Shown here piece by piece: positions 1-7,924 of a stretch of DNA of 64,000 nucleotides. A program made the translations under genes and the position numbers. Numbering within the stretch: position 1 is the stretch's first letter; the number at the start of each line of letters is the position of its first letter. The notes under the pieces were generated by a model. The model saw only the letters and a program-made list of their open reading frames with translations. It was not told where the DNA came from and ran no database searches. This stretch comes from Streptomyces sp. SS1-1 (GTDB taxonomy: Bacteria > Actinomycetota > Actinomycetes > Streptomycetales > Streptomycetaceae). The stretch is taken from positions 3,450,501 to 3,514,500 of the forward strand of contig NZ_WBXN01000004.1 of assembly GCF_008973465.1 (NCBI RefSeq), written 5' to 3'.

Positions 1-2
1 GG

Positions 3-3000
3 GAGATCCGGGACACCGCGGACGCGCTGGAGAAGAAGAAATACCGCTTCACCGAGGTGCTGCCGCTGTACGCGCGGCTCTCGCACGCCGAGCAGCACCG
101 GGTGTTCCAGCCGCACACCGGGCGCAGGATCGTTCTGGCGACCAATGTCGCCGAGACGTCGCTGACGGTTCCGGGCATCAAGTACGTCATCGATCCCGGC
201 TTCGCCCGGATCAGCCGGTACAGCCACCGCACCAAGGTGCAGCGGCTGCCGATCGAGCCGATCTCGCAGGCCAGCGCCAATCAGCGCAAGGGCCGCTGCG
301 GCCGTACGTCCGACGGTGTGTGCATCCGGCTGTACTCCGAGGACGACTTCCTGGCCCGGCCGGAGTTCACGGACGCGGAGATCCTGCGCACCAACCTGGC
401 GTCCGTCATCCTGCAGATGACCGCGGCGGGCCTCGGCGACATCGAGAAGTTCCCGTTCATCGACCCGCCGGACCACCGCAACATCCGCGACGGCGTCCAG
501 CTCCTGCAGGAGCTGGGGGCGTTGGACCCGGCGCAGAAGGACCCCCGCAAGCGGCTCACGGAGACGGGCCGCAAGCTCGCCCAGCTCCCGGTGGACCCGC
601 GGCTGGCCCGGATGGTCCTGGAGGCCGACCGCAACGGCTGTGTCCGGGAGGTCATGGTCATAGCGGCGGCGCTGTCCATCCAGGACCCGCGCGAGCGCCC
701 GGCGGACAAGCAGGCGCAGGCCGACCAGCAGCACGCCCGGTTCAAGGACGAGACGAGCGACTTCCTCGCCTATCTGAACCTGTGGCGCTACATCCGTGAG
801 CAGCAGCGGGAGCGCGGCTCGTCGTCGTTCCGCCGGATGTGCAAGCAGGAGTACCTGAACTTCCTGCGGATCCGTGAGTGGCAGGACATCTACACGCAGC
901 TGCGGACCGTGGCGAAGCAGATGGGCATCCATCTGAGCGAGGACGACGCGCCGGCGGACCGTATCCACGTCTCCCTCCTGGCCGGTCTGCTCTCCCACAT
1001 CGGGATGAAGGACGTGAAGGAGTCCAAGGACTCCGCTCCGGGGGCGCGCAAGGACGGCGGGCGCAACGAGTATCTGGGCGCCCGCAACGCCAAGTTCGCG
1101 ATCTTCCCCGGCTCCGCGCTGTTCCGGAAGCCGCCGCGGTTCGTGATGTCGGCCGAGCTGGTGGAGACGTCCCGGCTGTGGGCGCGGGTCAACGCGAAGA
1201 TCGAGCCGGAGTGGGTGGAGCCGCTCGCCGGGCACCTGCTGAAGCGCACGTACAGCGAACCGCACTGGGAGAAGGACCAGGCGGCCGTGATGGCGTACGA
1301 GAAGGTCACGCTGTACGGCGTCCCGATCGTGGCGCAGCGCAAGGTGAACTACGGCCGGATCGACCCGGAGGTCAGCCGGGAGCTGTTCATCCGCAACGCG
1401 CTGGTGGAGGGCGACTGGCGTACGCACCACAAGTTCTTCGCCGACAACCGCCGGCTGCTCAGCGAGGTCGAGGAGCTGGAGCACCGCGCCCGGCGCCGGG
1501 ACATCGTCGTCGACGACGAGACGCTGTTCGACTTCTACGACGAGAAGGTCCCCGAGCACGTCGTGTCGGGGGCGCACTTCGACTCGTGGTGGAAGCGCAA
1601 GCGGCAGGAGCAGCCCGACTTCCTGGACTTCGAGCGGGAGATGCTCATCCGGGAGTCGGCGGAGGCGGTCACGAAGGCCGACTATCCGGACTCGTGGCGG
1701 CAGGGGCAGCTGAAGTTCCGGGTGACCTACCAGTTCGAGCCGGGCGCGGACGCGGACGGTGTGACCGTCCACATCCCGCTGCAGGTGCTGAACCAGGTCA
1801 CCGCGGAGGGCTTCGACTGGCAGATCCCGGGTCTGCGCGAGGAGTTGGTGACGGAGCTGATCCGTTCCCTGCCGAAGCCGATCCGCCGCAACTACGTGCC
1901 GGCGCCGAACTTCGCGAAGCGGTTCCTGGACACGGCGGTCCCCGGGCAGGAACCGCTGACGGTGACGATGGCCCGCGAGCTGAAGCGGATGGTCGGGGTG
2001 CCGTTCACCGCGGACGACTTCGACTGGGCGAAGGTGCCCGAGCATCTGCGGATCACGTTCCGCATCGTCGACGAGCGGCGCCGCAAGCTGGCCGAGGACA
2101 AGGACCTGGAGGCGCTGCAGCTGCGCCTGAAGCCGAAGGCGCGCAAGGCGCTCTCGCAGGCCGCCGCGGCGACCGCGTCCCGGCAGGGCGGGGAGTCGCT
2201 GGAGCGTTCGGGTCTGGCGGACTGGACGATCGGCTCGCTCACCCGGGTCTTCGAGACGCGGCGGGCCGGGCAGCCGGTGAAGGCGTACCCGGCGCTCGTG
2301 GACGACGGCGACACGGTCTCCGTGCGGTTGTTCGACACGGAGGCGGAGCAGCAGCAGGCGATGTGGAAGGGCACCCGGCGGCTGATCCTGCGCAACATCC
2401 CGGTCAACCCGGCGAAGTTCGCGAGCGAAAAGCTGACGAACGCTCAGAAGCTGGGTCTGTCGGCGAATCCGCACGGCTCGATCCAGGCGCTGTTCGACGA
2501 CTGCGCCATGGCGGCGGCGGACAAGCTGATCGGTGACTTCGGCGGCCCCGCGTGGGACGAGGAGTCGTACCGGAAGCTGTACGACAAGGTGCGCGCGGAG
2601 ATCGTGGACACGACGGTCCGCGCGGTGGGGCAGGTGCAGCAGGTGCTGGCCGCCTGGCAGGCCGCCGAGCGGCGGCTGAAGGGCGTGCGCAGCCCGGCCC
2701 TGCTGCCGAACCTCGCGGATGTGCGGGCCCAGCTCGACGCCCTCGTGAAGCCCGGTTTCGTGACCGAGGCGGGGCTGCGCCGGCTGCCCGACCTGATGCG
2801 CTATCTGATCGCGGTGGACCGCCGGCTGCAGCAGATGCCGACGAACGTTCAGCGCGACACGACGCGCATGGAGAAGGTCCACGAGATGCGGGACGAGTAC
2901 GCCTGGCTGCTGGAGCAGATGCCGCAGGGCCGCCCGGTGCCGCAGGCGGTGCTGGACGTCCGCTGGATGCTGGAGGAGCTGCGGGTCAGCTATTTCGCGC

Positions 3001-3071
3001 ACGCGCTGGGGACGGCGTATCCGATCTCCGACAAGCGGATCGTGAAGGCGATCGACGCGCTGGCGCCGTGA
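3..3071 (+). CDS. hrpA: ATP-dependent RNA helicase HrpA, 5' end missing
   Basis: This is the C-terminal 1,022 residues of a DEAH-box RNA helicase; the frame is open from base 3 and the start lies outside the window, so the Walker A and DEAH motifs are not visible. The visible part begins in the second RecA lobe. Motif V (NVAETSLTVPG) and motif VI (QRKGRCGRT) are both intact, so the ATPase core looks functional. The helicase-associated helical region follows, then a long C-terminal extension with an OB-like segment, typical of the long bacterial HrpA proteins. HrpA remodels RNA or RNA-protein complexes using ATP. The gene stops about 95 bp before a tRNA-Asp gene on the same strand. Family assignment is secure; the exact cellular substrate is not. 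Confidence 0.93.
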   Translation, partial: EIRDTADALEKKKYRFTEVLPLYARLSHAEQHRVFQPHTGRRIVLATNVAETSLTVPGIKYVIDPGFARISRYSHRTKVQRLPIEPISQASANQRKGRCGRTSDGVCIRLYSEDDFLARPEFTDAEILRTNLASVILQMTAAGLGDIEKFPFIDPPDHRNIRDGVQLLQELGALDPAQKDPRKRLTETGRKLAQLPVDPRLARMVLEADRNGCVREVMVIAAALSIQDPRERPADKQAQADQQHARFKDETSDFLAYLNLWRYIREQQRERGSSSFRRMCKQEYLNFLRIREWQDIYTQLRTVAKQMGIHLSEDDAPADRIHVSLLAGLLSHIGMKDVKESKDSAPGARKDGGRNEYLGARNAKFAIFPGSALFRKPPRFVMSAELVETSRLWARVNAKIEPEWVEPLAGHLLKRTYSEPHWEKDQAAVMAYEKVTLYGVPIVAQRKVNYGRIDPEVSRELFIRNALVEGDWRTHHKFFADNRRLLSEVEELEHRARRRDIVVDDETLFDFYDEKVPEHVVSGAHFDSWWKRKRQEQPDFLDFEREMLIRESAEAVTKADYPDSWRQGQLKFRVTYQFEPGADADGVTVHIPLQVLNQVTAEGFDWQIPGLREELVTELIRSLPKPIRRNYVPAPNFAKRFLDTAVPGQEPLTVTMARELKRMVGVPFTADDFDWAKVPEHLRITFRIVDERRRKLAEDKDLEALQLRLKPKARKALSQAAAATASRQGGESLERSGLADWTIGSLTRVFETRRAGQPVKAYPALVDDGDTVSVRLFDTEAEQQQAMWKGTRRLILRNIPVNPAKFASEKLTNAQKLGLSANPHGSIQALFDDCAMAAADKLIGDFGGPAWDEESYRKLYDKVRAEIVDTTVRAVGQVQQVLAAWQAAERRLKGVRSPALLPNLADVRAQLDALVKPGFVTEAGLRRLPDLMRYLIAVDRRLQQMPTNVQRDTTRMEKVHEMRDEYAWLLEQMPQGRPVPQAVLDVRWMLEELRVSYFAHALGTAYPISDKRIVKAIDALAP

Positions 3072-3164
3072 CGGACCGCGCACGGAGGGTGAGTTCGACC
3101 CGGGGCTCACCCTCCTGTACAGTCTCTTCTCGCAGCGCAACGCACGAATGGCGCCGCAAAACCT

Positions 3165-3239
3165 GGTCCTGTGGAGCAGTTTGGAGTGCTCGCCACCCTG
3201 TCAAGGTGGAGGCCGCGGGTTCAAATCCCGTCAGGACCG
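3165..3239 (+). tRNA. tRNA-Asp (GTC)
   Basis: A 75-nt cloverleaf. The acceptor arms GGTCCTG (3165-3171) and CAGGACC (3232-3238) pair perfectly, with discriminator G at 3239. The anticodon loop CCTGTCAAG carries GTC. The T-loop reads GGTTCAAATCC. CCA is not encoded. A rho-independent terminator follows at once. Confidence 0.96.
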
Positions 3240-3245
3240 CAAGTT

Positions 3246-3275
3246 AAGGCCCGTCCCCGTCGAGGGGGCGGGCCT
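3246..3275 (+). terminator. terminator of tRNA-Asp
   Basis: GC-rich hairpin just after the tRNA: AAGGCCCG at its base, a CCCC/GGGG upper stem and CGGGCCTTT on the far side, ending in a short T run. Confidence 0.85.
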
Positions 3276-3454
3276 TTCGCATGCCTGCCGCACAGCTTCC
3301 GGAGGCGCCCCCCAGGGGGCTTGCGCGGAGGTCTTCCACCGGCGCGTACGGTCCGCGCCCTCCCTCTCCGCGCCCTCTGGGCCGCTCTGGAGGGCCCGGA
3401 GGGACGCGGGGGGCTTCTGGGGCGGTGTCGGCCCCGCGGGCCCTCCACACCGCC

Positions 3455-3483
3455 TTGACGGAGTCACATTCGCTCGGTACCCA
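3455..3483 (+). promoter_or_regulatory. possible promoter of the DUF6274-type gene
   Basis: TTGACG at 3455-3460 and TACCCA at 3478-3483 are separated by 17 bp and lie about 45 bp before the start of the next plus-strand gene. The -35 matches the housekeeping consensus well and the -10 poorly. This is inference from sequence only. Confidence 0.4.
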
Positions 3484-3526
3484 GATCTCAGGGCCCTTTT
3501 CGGCTGGCCCCCGGTGGAGGTGGCGT

Positions 3527-3775
3527 ATGGCGGCATCGACCAGGCACGAGACGCGGGCTCTCCTCCGCGCGCACCTGTCGGCCGCCTCCTCCTACCGACA
3601 TCTGACCCGGCACTGTCCGATCTGCCACCGGCTGCTGCGGCTGGCCCTCGACAGCGGACCGGGCACTCCCGCCGCCCCCGGCGCCCTCCGTGACTCCGGG
3701 GCGTCCGACACGCCGGGCACCCCCCGGCCGGCCGCGGACGAGGTGACGCCGGAGGAGACGCCGTCCCCGGCCTGA
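3527..3775 (+). CDS. small conserved protein, DUF6274-like
   Basis: An 82-residue protein. The N-terminal half (MAASTRHETRALLRAHLSAA...) is an amphipathic helical segment holding a Cys-X2-Cys pair (HCPICHRLLRLAL), with His residues nearby that could bind a metal. The C-terminal half is a Pro/Ala/Thr-rich tail without structure. I associate it from memory with the Streptomyces family DUF6274, usually found between hrpA and bldC; function is unknown. ATG 3527 was chosen because GGTGGAGG sits about 8 nt upstream, although the frame stays open further 5'. It lies alone between tRNA-Asp and the bldC terminator. Confidence 0.75.
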   Translation: MAASTRHETRALLRAHLSAASSYRHLTRHCPICHRLLRLALDSGPGTPAAPGALRDSGASDTPGTPRPAADEVTPEETPSPA

Positions 3776-4084
3776 CCGCGCCCGTCGTCAACTCCGGTCA
3801 CGGCAGCGGCTTCTGGAACGCGGGACTCCCTTTAGCGCACATACGCCAGAGGCAACAAGCACCTCGGCATGTGACGGGTGTCACCGCATGAGTTTCCGGG
3901 ACCCCGGAACTTACACCCCGCCTACAACAGGTCAATTTAATATGTGCAATTGCACCAGGTTCCAGGGGTCGCGCCGGCCGCTCCAGGGGCCTGTCCGGGG
4001 CCGCTCGCACAGGCGATCCGACAGCGCTCCCCAGACTTCGACAAGGCCACGCACAGCCCCACGGGCGGGCGCGCGGGGGCGCAC
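3776..4084. other. non-coding gap with AT-rich palindrome
   Basis: No convincing gene on either strand. The gap contains an unusually AT-rich stretch (about 3930-3955) with the perfect 12-bp palindrome GTGCAATTGCAC at 3944-3955, next to TTTAATAT. It could be an operator or the promoter of an unannotated transcript; nothing else supports a call. Confidence 0.5.
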
Positions 4085-4124
4085 AAAAAAGATCGCGCTG
4101 GACCCGGCGGAGTCCAGCGCGATC
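4085..4124 (-). terminator. terminator downstream of bldC
   Basis: A perfect 13-bp stem (GATCGCGCTGGAC at 4091-4103 with its complement at 4112-4124) and an 8-nt loop. On the minus strand it is followed by six Ts (4090-4085). It sits about 145 bp after the bldC stop. Confidence 0.9.
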
Positions 4125-4268
4125 TACGACGCACCCTTGTTGCGTGCCTGAAGTGCTCTGACGGCTTGGGCGAGGGCTCTGTTGGGGCAGAACCCGCGTC
4201 GCTTGGAGCTAGGTCCGGGCGCCGCGGCGAGTTGGGGGAACCGCCGGTTTGCCCGGTTCTGCGAGAGT

Positions 4269-4475
4269 TCAGGCCTCGCTGCGCTGCTGCGGAATGCCCG
4301 CGAGCAGAGCGCGGACCTCAGCCTCGCGGTAGCGGCGGTGTCCGCCGAGCGTACGGATGGAAGTGAGCTTCCCGGCCTTCGCCCACCGCGTGACCGTCTT
4401 GGGGTCGACGCGGAACATCGTGGCGACCTCAGCCGGGGTCAGCAGCGGCTCGGCATCAGGGGTGCGAGCGGTCAT
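4269..4475 (-). CDS. bldC: developmental regulator BldC
   Basis: A 68-residue MerR-like DNA-binding protein that delays the onset of sporulation in Streptomyces by binding many promoters cooperatively. It consists of a single winged-helix domain with no effector domain: the HTH is LTPAEVATMFRVDPKTVTRW, followed by the wing sequence KLTSIRTLGGHRRYREAEV. As I recall it, the sequence is identical or nearly identical to BldC of S. coelicolor in length and residues. ATG 4475 has GAGGAGG 6-10 nt upstream. The gene is monocistronic, with its own terminator 3' and a long non-coding leader and promoter region of nearly 600 bp 5'. Confidence 0.98.
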   Translation of the reverse strand: MTARTPDAEPLLTPAEVATMFRVDPKTVTRWAKAGKLTSIRTLGGHRRYREAEVRALLAGIPQQRSEA

Positions 4476-4491
4476 GAGCGGCCTCCTCGGG

Positions 4492-4513
4492 AGAACCGAA
4501 CCTTCTCGGTTCT
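4492..4513 (-). promoter_or_regulatory. hairpin in the bldC leader
   Basis: An 8-bp stem (AGAACCGA / TCGGTTCT) with a 6-nt loop lies 17-38 nt before the bldC ATG, just upstream of its ribosome-binding site. It would form in the mRNA if transcription starts further upstream, or be an operator if not. Confidence 0.4.
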
Positions 4514-4707
4514 TTCCTCTAAATTCTGCACCTTGACCCGCGTTGCCCGAAATGGCGGACGCGAGTCGAGTCGGTTATAGGACGAACGGCTTGTCCTCGG
4601 CACTACAACTACACCATCTGTCCAGCCGCGTCGGCCAAACCGATGGAATTGCCCCTCCAGGTGTTCATCAGCGACGGAAGCCGATGGACCATGCCATAGC
4701 GGACAGT

Positions 4708-4740
4708 CACGCCACTGTGACGATCAGTCACAGTGGCGTG
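4708..4740. repeat. perfect 14-bp inverted repeat upstream of bldC
   Basis: CACGCCACTGTGAC at 4708-4721 and its exact complement at 4727-4740, with spacer GATCA. Neither side has a T run, so it does not look like a normal terminator. It lies in the 592-bp gap (4476-5067) between bldC and the next minus-strand gene. A second, shorter inverted repeat (GGAGTCC/GGACTCC) is at 4781-4799. No gene is supported in this gap. Confidence 0.7.
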
Positions 4741-5067
4741 CAGGAGTCCCAAGACCCCCCAAAGCGTGCAATGTCGAGACGGAGTCCTCCCCGGACTCCT
4801 TGTCCTATTTTGGCACGAGGGGGGGTTAGGGACGCAAGGGCCGTGTACGTGCGGTCCATCACGCTTGGACGAGTTGGCTGGATCCAGTGGCATACGTCCA
4901 GATCGCGCCTTACGTCCTTTGTTGACGAAACATCAGGTACTCAGACCGAGCACGAAACCCCAAAACGGGCGGATCGTCAAACGTCAGTTCGTTACAAACG
5001 GGATGCCACCTGCCACCTCTTGGCCTGGACCGTGTGCTACGTCACACTGCCCGCCGCGCGGAGGAGC

Positions 5068-5910
5068 TCAGTTGGCGGACCGCCGGTCCCGCACCGACCG
5101 CCAGCGCTCCACGAGACGCCCGTACGCCTCCCCGGCCGCCGCGCCGTCGCCCTGCCGCAGCGCCTCGATGCCCTCGGCCACGTCCGCCGCCGAGTGGTCG
5201 TCCTCCAGCTCACCGGCCGGCAGCGCGTGCACCAGGCCGCCGTAGTCCAGTTCCACCAGCGAACGCGGGTGGAACTCCTCCAGCCAGCGGCCCACGTCCA
5301 GCAGCCCGTCGATGAGCGGGCCCTCGTCGATGGTCTCCTTCAGCGTCCGCAGGGCCCGCGCCACCCGGCGCCGGGCCTCCACCATCGGCGTCCGGTACCG
5401 CAGCATCGGGGGCACGTCGCCGGAGCCCTTGTCGAAGCGCCGCTCCCTGTCCGACACCAGCACGAACCAGTGCAGCGGCACCTGCCACGTCGAGGTGCGG
5501 ATCCACGGCCGCGCGTCCGGGTTGCGGGCCAGCCAGCGCTCGTAGTCCTGCGCCGCCTGCCGCCGGACGACCTCCGGCAGGACCGCGTCCAGCACCGGCT
5601 TGGGCAGCTCGTCGCCCAGCTCCCCCAGCGCCTGCCAGCCCCGCAGCCGGGTGCGCCACGGGCACACGCACACCACCCCGTCCACCTCCAGCACGAAGGC
5701 GTCGCTGCTCTCGTGCACCGGCACCGGCACCGGCGGCGTGGGCAGCAAGTCGGCCAGGGAGCGGCGCAGTTCGTCCTGGTACGAGGGACGGTCGGGGCGG
5801 CGGGCGTACCGGGTCCAGTGGCCTCGTTCCGGCTCGGGGAAGGCGGCCAGTGGCTCGTACACCCGCAGGTAGGTCGTATACGGGACGATCACCGAGGACA
5901 CCTTGGGCAC
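5068..5910 (-). CDS. conserved hypothetical protein upstream of bldC
   Basis: A 280-residue protein of unknown function; I do not recognise a domain. It is soluble-looking, rich in Trp, Arg and acidic residues, with no signal peptide or membrane segment. The N-terminal part begins MPKVSSVIVPYTTYLRVYEPL. A central block (WQVPLHWFVLVSDRERRF) and a C-terminal helical block (ALRTLKETIDEGPLIDGLLDVGRWLEEF) look globular and conserved rather than random. GTG 5910 was chosen because GGAGGGAG lies 7-12 nt upstream; an ATG at 6102 gives a 64-residue extension of low-complexity character with no ribosome-binding site. From memory, a gene of this size occupies the same position in S. coelicolor. Confidence 0.8.
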   Translation of the reverse strand: MPKVSSVIVPYTTYLRVYEPLAAFPEPERGHWTRYARRPDRPSYQDELRRSLADLLPTPPVPVPVHESSDAFVLEVDGVVCVCPWRTRLRGWQALGELGDELPKPVLDAVLPEVVRRQAAQDYERWLARNPDARPWIRTSTWQVPLHWFVLVSDRERRFDKGSGDVPPMLRYRTPMVEARRRVARALRTLKETIDEGPLIDGLLDVGRWLEEFHPRSLVELDYGGLVHALPAGELEDDHSAADVAEGIEALRQGDGAAAGEAYGRLVERWRSVRDRRSAN

Positions 5911-6164
5911 GCCTGCTCCCTCCCCCTCCGTCTGCCGGGAAAACCTGTGGCGCCCGCCCGGGGGACGGGAGCGGGAAATCCATGCAAATCGTCGCACGGC
6001 TGTACTCCGGGAGGAGGTGATCCCCGGCACCGCGGGTTCAGGGGGCGTCCGGAGGTCTAATCTCATGCTCGGGCACCCGCCACCGTCCCCACACCGCGCC
6101 ACAAGCGCGGGGGACCCCCAGGGGGCTCCGCTCCGATCGCCGCCCGTACTCAGGAGTCACCACA

Positions 6165-7262
6165 GTGACCGACGTAACACACGGCGTCCTGCACACCCTG
6201 TTCCACTCGGACCAGGGGGGTCATGAGCAAGTTGTGCTCTGTCAGGACCGCGCCAGCGGCCTCAAGGCCGTCATCGCCATCCACTCCACCGCCCTGGGCC
6301 CCGCCCTCGGCGGTACGCGCTTCTACCCGTACGCGACCGAGGAGGAGGCCGTCGCCGACGCCCTGAACCTCGCGCGCGGGATGTCGTACAAGAACGCCAT
6401 GGCCGGGCTCGACCACGGCGGCGGGAAGGCCGTGATCATCGGTGATCCGGCCCGGATCAAGACGGAGGAGCTGCTGCTGGCCTACGGCCGGTTCGTGGCC
6501 TCCCTGGGCGGCCGCTACGTCACCGCGTGCGACGTCGGCACGTATGTGGCCGACATGGACGTGGTGGCGCGCGAGAACCGCTGGACGACCGGGCGCTCCC
6601 CGGAGAACGGCGGCGCCGGCGACTCCTCGGTGCTCACGGCCTTCGGCGTCTACCAGGGCATGCGCGCCTCCGCGCAGCACCGCTGGGGCGACCCGTCGCT
6701 GCGGGACCGCACGGTCGGGATCGCGGGCGTCGGCAAGGTCGGGCACATCCTGGTCGAGCACCTGGTGGCCGAGGGCGCCAAGGTCGTGATCACGGACGTG
6801 CGCGAGGACGCCGTCGGACGGATCGTCGCGGCCCACCCGGGCTCCGTGACGGCCGTCGCCGACACCGCGACCCTGATCCGGGTCGAGGGCCTCGACATCT
6901 ACGCGCCCTGCGCGCTCGGCGGGGCCCTGAACGACGACACCGTGCCGGTGCTGACCGCGGGGATCGTGTGCGGCGCCGCCAACAACCAGCTCGCCCATCC
7001 GGGTGTCGAGAAGGACCTCGCCGACCGCGGGATCCTCTACGCGCCCGACTACGTGGTGAACGCCGGCGGGGTCATCCAGGTCGCCGACGAGCTGCACGGG
7101 TTCGACTTCGACCGGTGCAAGGTGAAGGCGGCGAAGATCTTCGACACCACGCTGGCGATATTCGCACGTGCGAAGGCCGACGGGATTCCGCCGGCCGCCG
7201 CGGCCGACCGGATCGCCGAGCAGCGGATCGCGGAGGGGCGCGAGGCCCGCGCGGGCCGCTGA
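6165..7262 (+). CDS. vdh: valine (branched-chain) dehydrogenase
   Basis: A 365-residue NAD-dependent oxidative deaminase of the Glu/Leu/Phe/Val dehydrogenase family. It deaminates L-valine, and probably Leu and Ile, to 2-oxo acids that feed branched fatty acid and polyketide precursor pools. The N-terminal catalytic domain has [10 protein letters not shown], the substrate-binding [20 protein letters not shown] lysines, and [12 protein letters not shown]. The C-terminal Rossmann domain has [16 protein letters not shown] and ends in [12 protein letters not shown]. Length matches Streptomyces Vdh. GTG 6165 follows AGGAG by 8 nt. A strong terminator follows, so it is likely transcribed alone. Confidence 0.95.
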   Translation: MTDVTHGVLHTLFHSDQGGHEQVVLCQDRASGLKAVIAIHSTALGPALGGTRFYPYATEEEAVADALNLARGMSYKNAMAGLDHGGGKAVIIGDPARIKTEELLLAYGRFVASLGGRYVTACDVGTYVADMDVVARENRWTTGRSPENGGAGDSSVLTAFGVYQGMRASAQHRWGDPSLRDRTVGIAGVGKVGHILVEHLVAEGAKVVITDVREDAVGRIVAAHPGSVTAVADTATLIRVEGLDIYAPCALGGALNDDTVPVLTAGIVCGAANNQLAHPGVEKDLADRGILYAPDYVVNAGGVIQVADELHGFDFDRCKVKAAKIFDTTLAIFARAKADGIPPAAAADRIAEQRIAEGREARAGR

Positions 7263-7270
7263 TCCGGCGC

Positions 7271-7308
7271 GCCCGGGGCGGGGCCGGTCCGACGGCCCCG
7301 CCCCGGGC
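7271..7308 (+). terminator. terminator of vdh
   Basis: A perfect 16-bp all-GC stem (7271-7286 with 7293-7308) and a 6-nt loop, 8 bp after the vdh stop. There is no T run, as is common in Streptomyces. Confidence 0.8.
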
Positions 7309-7579
7309 GGTACCCGCGGGTGGGCGGTTGGAGAGAACTCTCACTTCTACCGGCGGGTCGACCGCCCATAAGTGGTTAAAATCGCGGTTGACCAGCGAGG
7401 AAAGGGCACCTCGAAGGTCCTGGGCAGACGCGCGTGCTGCGGGCGACGTACCGTATGGGCGCGGGCTCAGGTACCGTGGAAGCCCTACGGATCGGCCTCT
7501 CCATGGAGAGTCCGTTCCGGATCATGAACGCGTGTCAGACTCTGGGGCCGTCGAGCCCCGTCACCGAGGGGGTCGAGCC
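7309..7579 (+). promoter_or_regulatory. leader/promoter region of the DUF3073 gene
   Basis: A non-coding 271-bp region. It contains TTAAAATCGCGGTTGACC (7375-7392), the AT-richest spot here, then a perfect 14-bp palindrome CTCTCCATGGAGAG at 7497-7510 and a small stem GGGGC/GCCCC near 7545-7560. These fit a regulated promoter with a structured leader, but no known riboswitch pattern was recognised. Confidence 0.4.
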
Positions 7580-7834
7580 ATGGGGCGCGGCCGGGCCAAG
7601 GCCAAGCAGACGAAGGTCGCCCGCCAGCTGAAGTACAACAGCGGTGGGACGGACCTTTCACGTCTGGCCAGTGAACTGGGCGCATCGACTTCGAGCCAGC
7701 CGCCGAACGGCGAGCCGTTCGAGGACGATGAGGATGACGAGGACGATCTCTACTCTCGATACGCCGACCTCTATGAGGACGACGACGAGGACGAAGACGA
7801 CGGTCCCTCTTCACAACACCGTCGCGGCGCTTGA
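7580..7834 (+). CDS. DUF3073 family protein
   Basis: An 84-residue actinobacterial protein. The N-terminus is strongly basic (MGRGRAKAKQTKVARQLKY), followed by a short conserved NSGGTDLSRLASELG motif, then an acidic tail of Asp/Glu runs (EDDEDDEDDLYSRYADLYEDD). The domain is known only as DUF3073. A basic head and acidic tail suggest nucleic-acid or protein binding, but this is inference. ATG 7580 has GAGGGGG about 7 nt upstream. It is followed by a hairpin shared with the convergent purM. Confidence 0.88.
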   Translation: MGRGRAKAKQTKVARQLKYNSGGTDLSRLASELGASTSSQPPNGEPFEDDEDDEDDLYSRYADLYEDDDEDEDDGPSSQHRRGA

Positions 7835-7851
7835 CCATGCAGTGAGCACTC

Positions 7852-7882
7852 ACCCGGTCGGTGGCTCTGCCACCGGCCGGGT
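7852..7882. terminator. bidirectional terminator between DUF3073 gene and purM
   Basis: A 14-bp stem with one G-T wobble (ACCCGGTCGGTGGC at 7852-7865, partner at 7869-7882) and a 3-nt loop. It lies between convergent genes and can serve both. Confidence 0.8.
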
Positions 7883-7924
7883 TCTGTGCTGTCCTCAGGT
7901 CCGCACCGCTCCGACCGCGGAGTC

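Noticed and set aside
4543..6060. A 505-codon open frame on the plus strand
   Set aside because: It is composed of long Arg/Pro/Ala/Gly runs and lies mostly opposite the minus-strand gene at 5068-5910; it is a GC-bias shadow.
7309..7579. Riboswitch upstream of the DUF3073 gene
   Set aside because: Only a short palindrome and small stem were seen; no pattern of a known riboswitch class was recognised.
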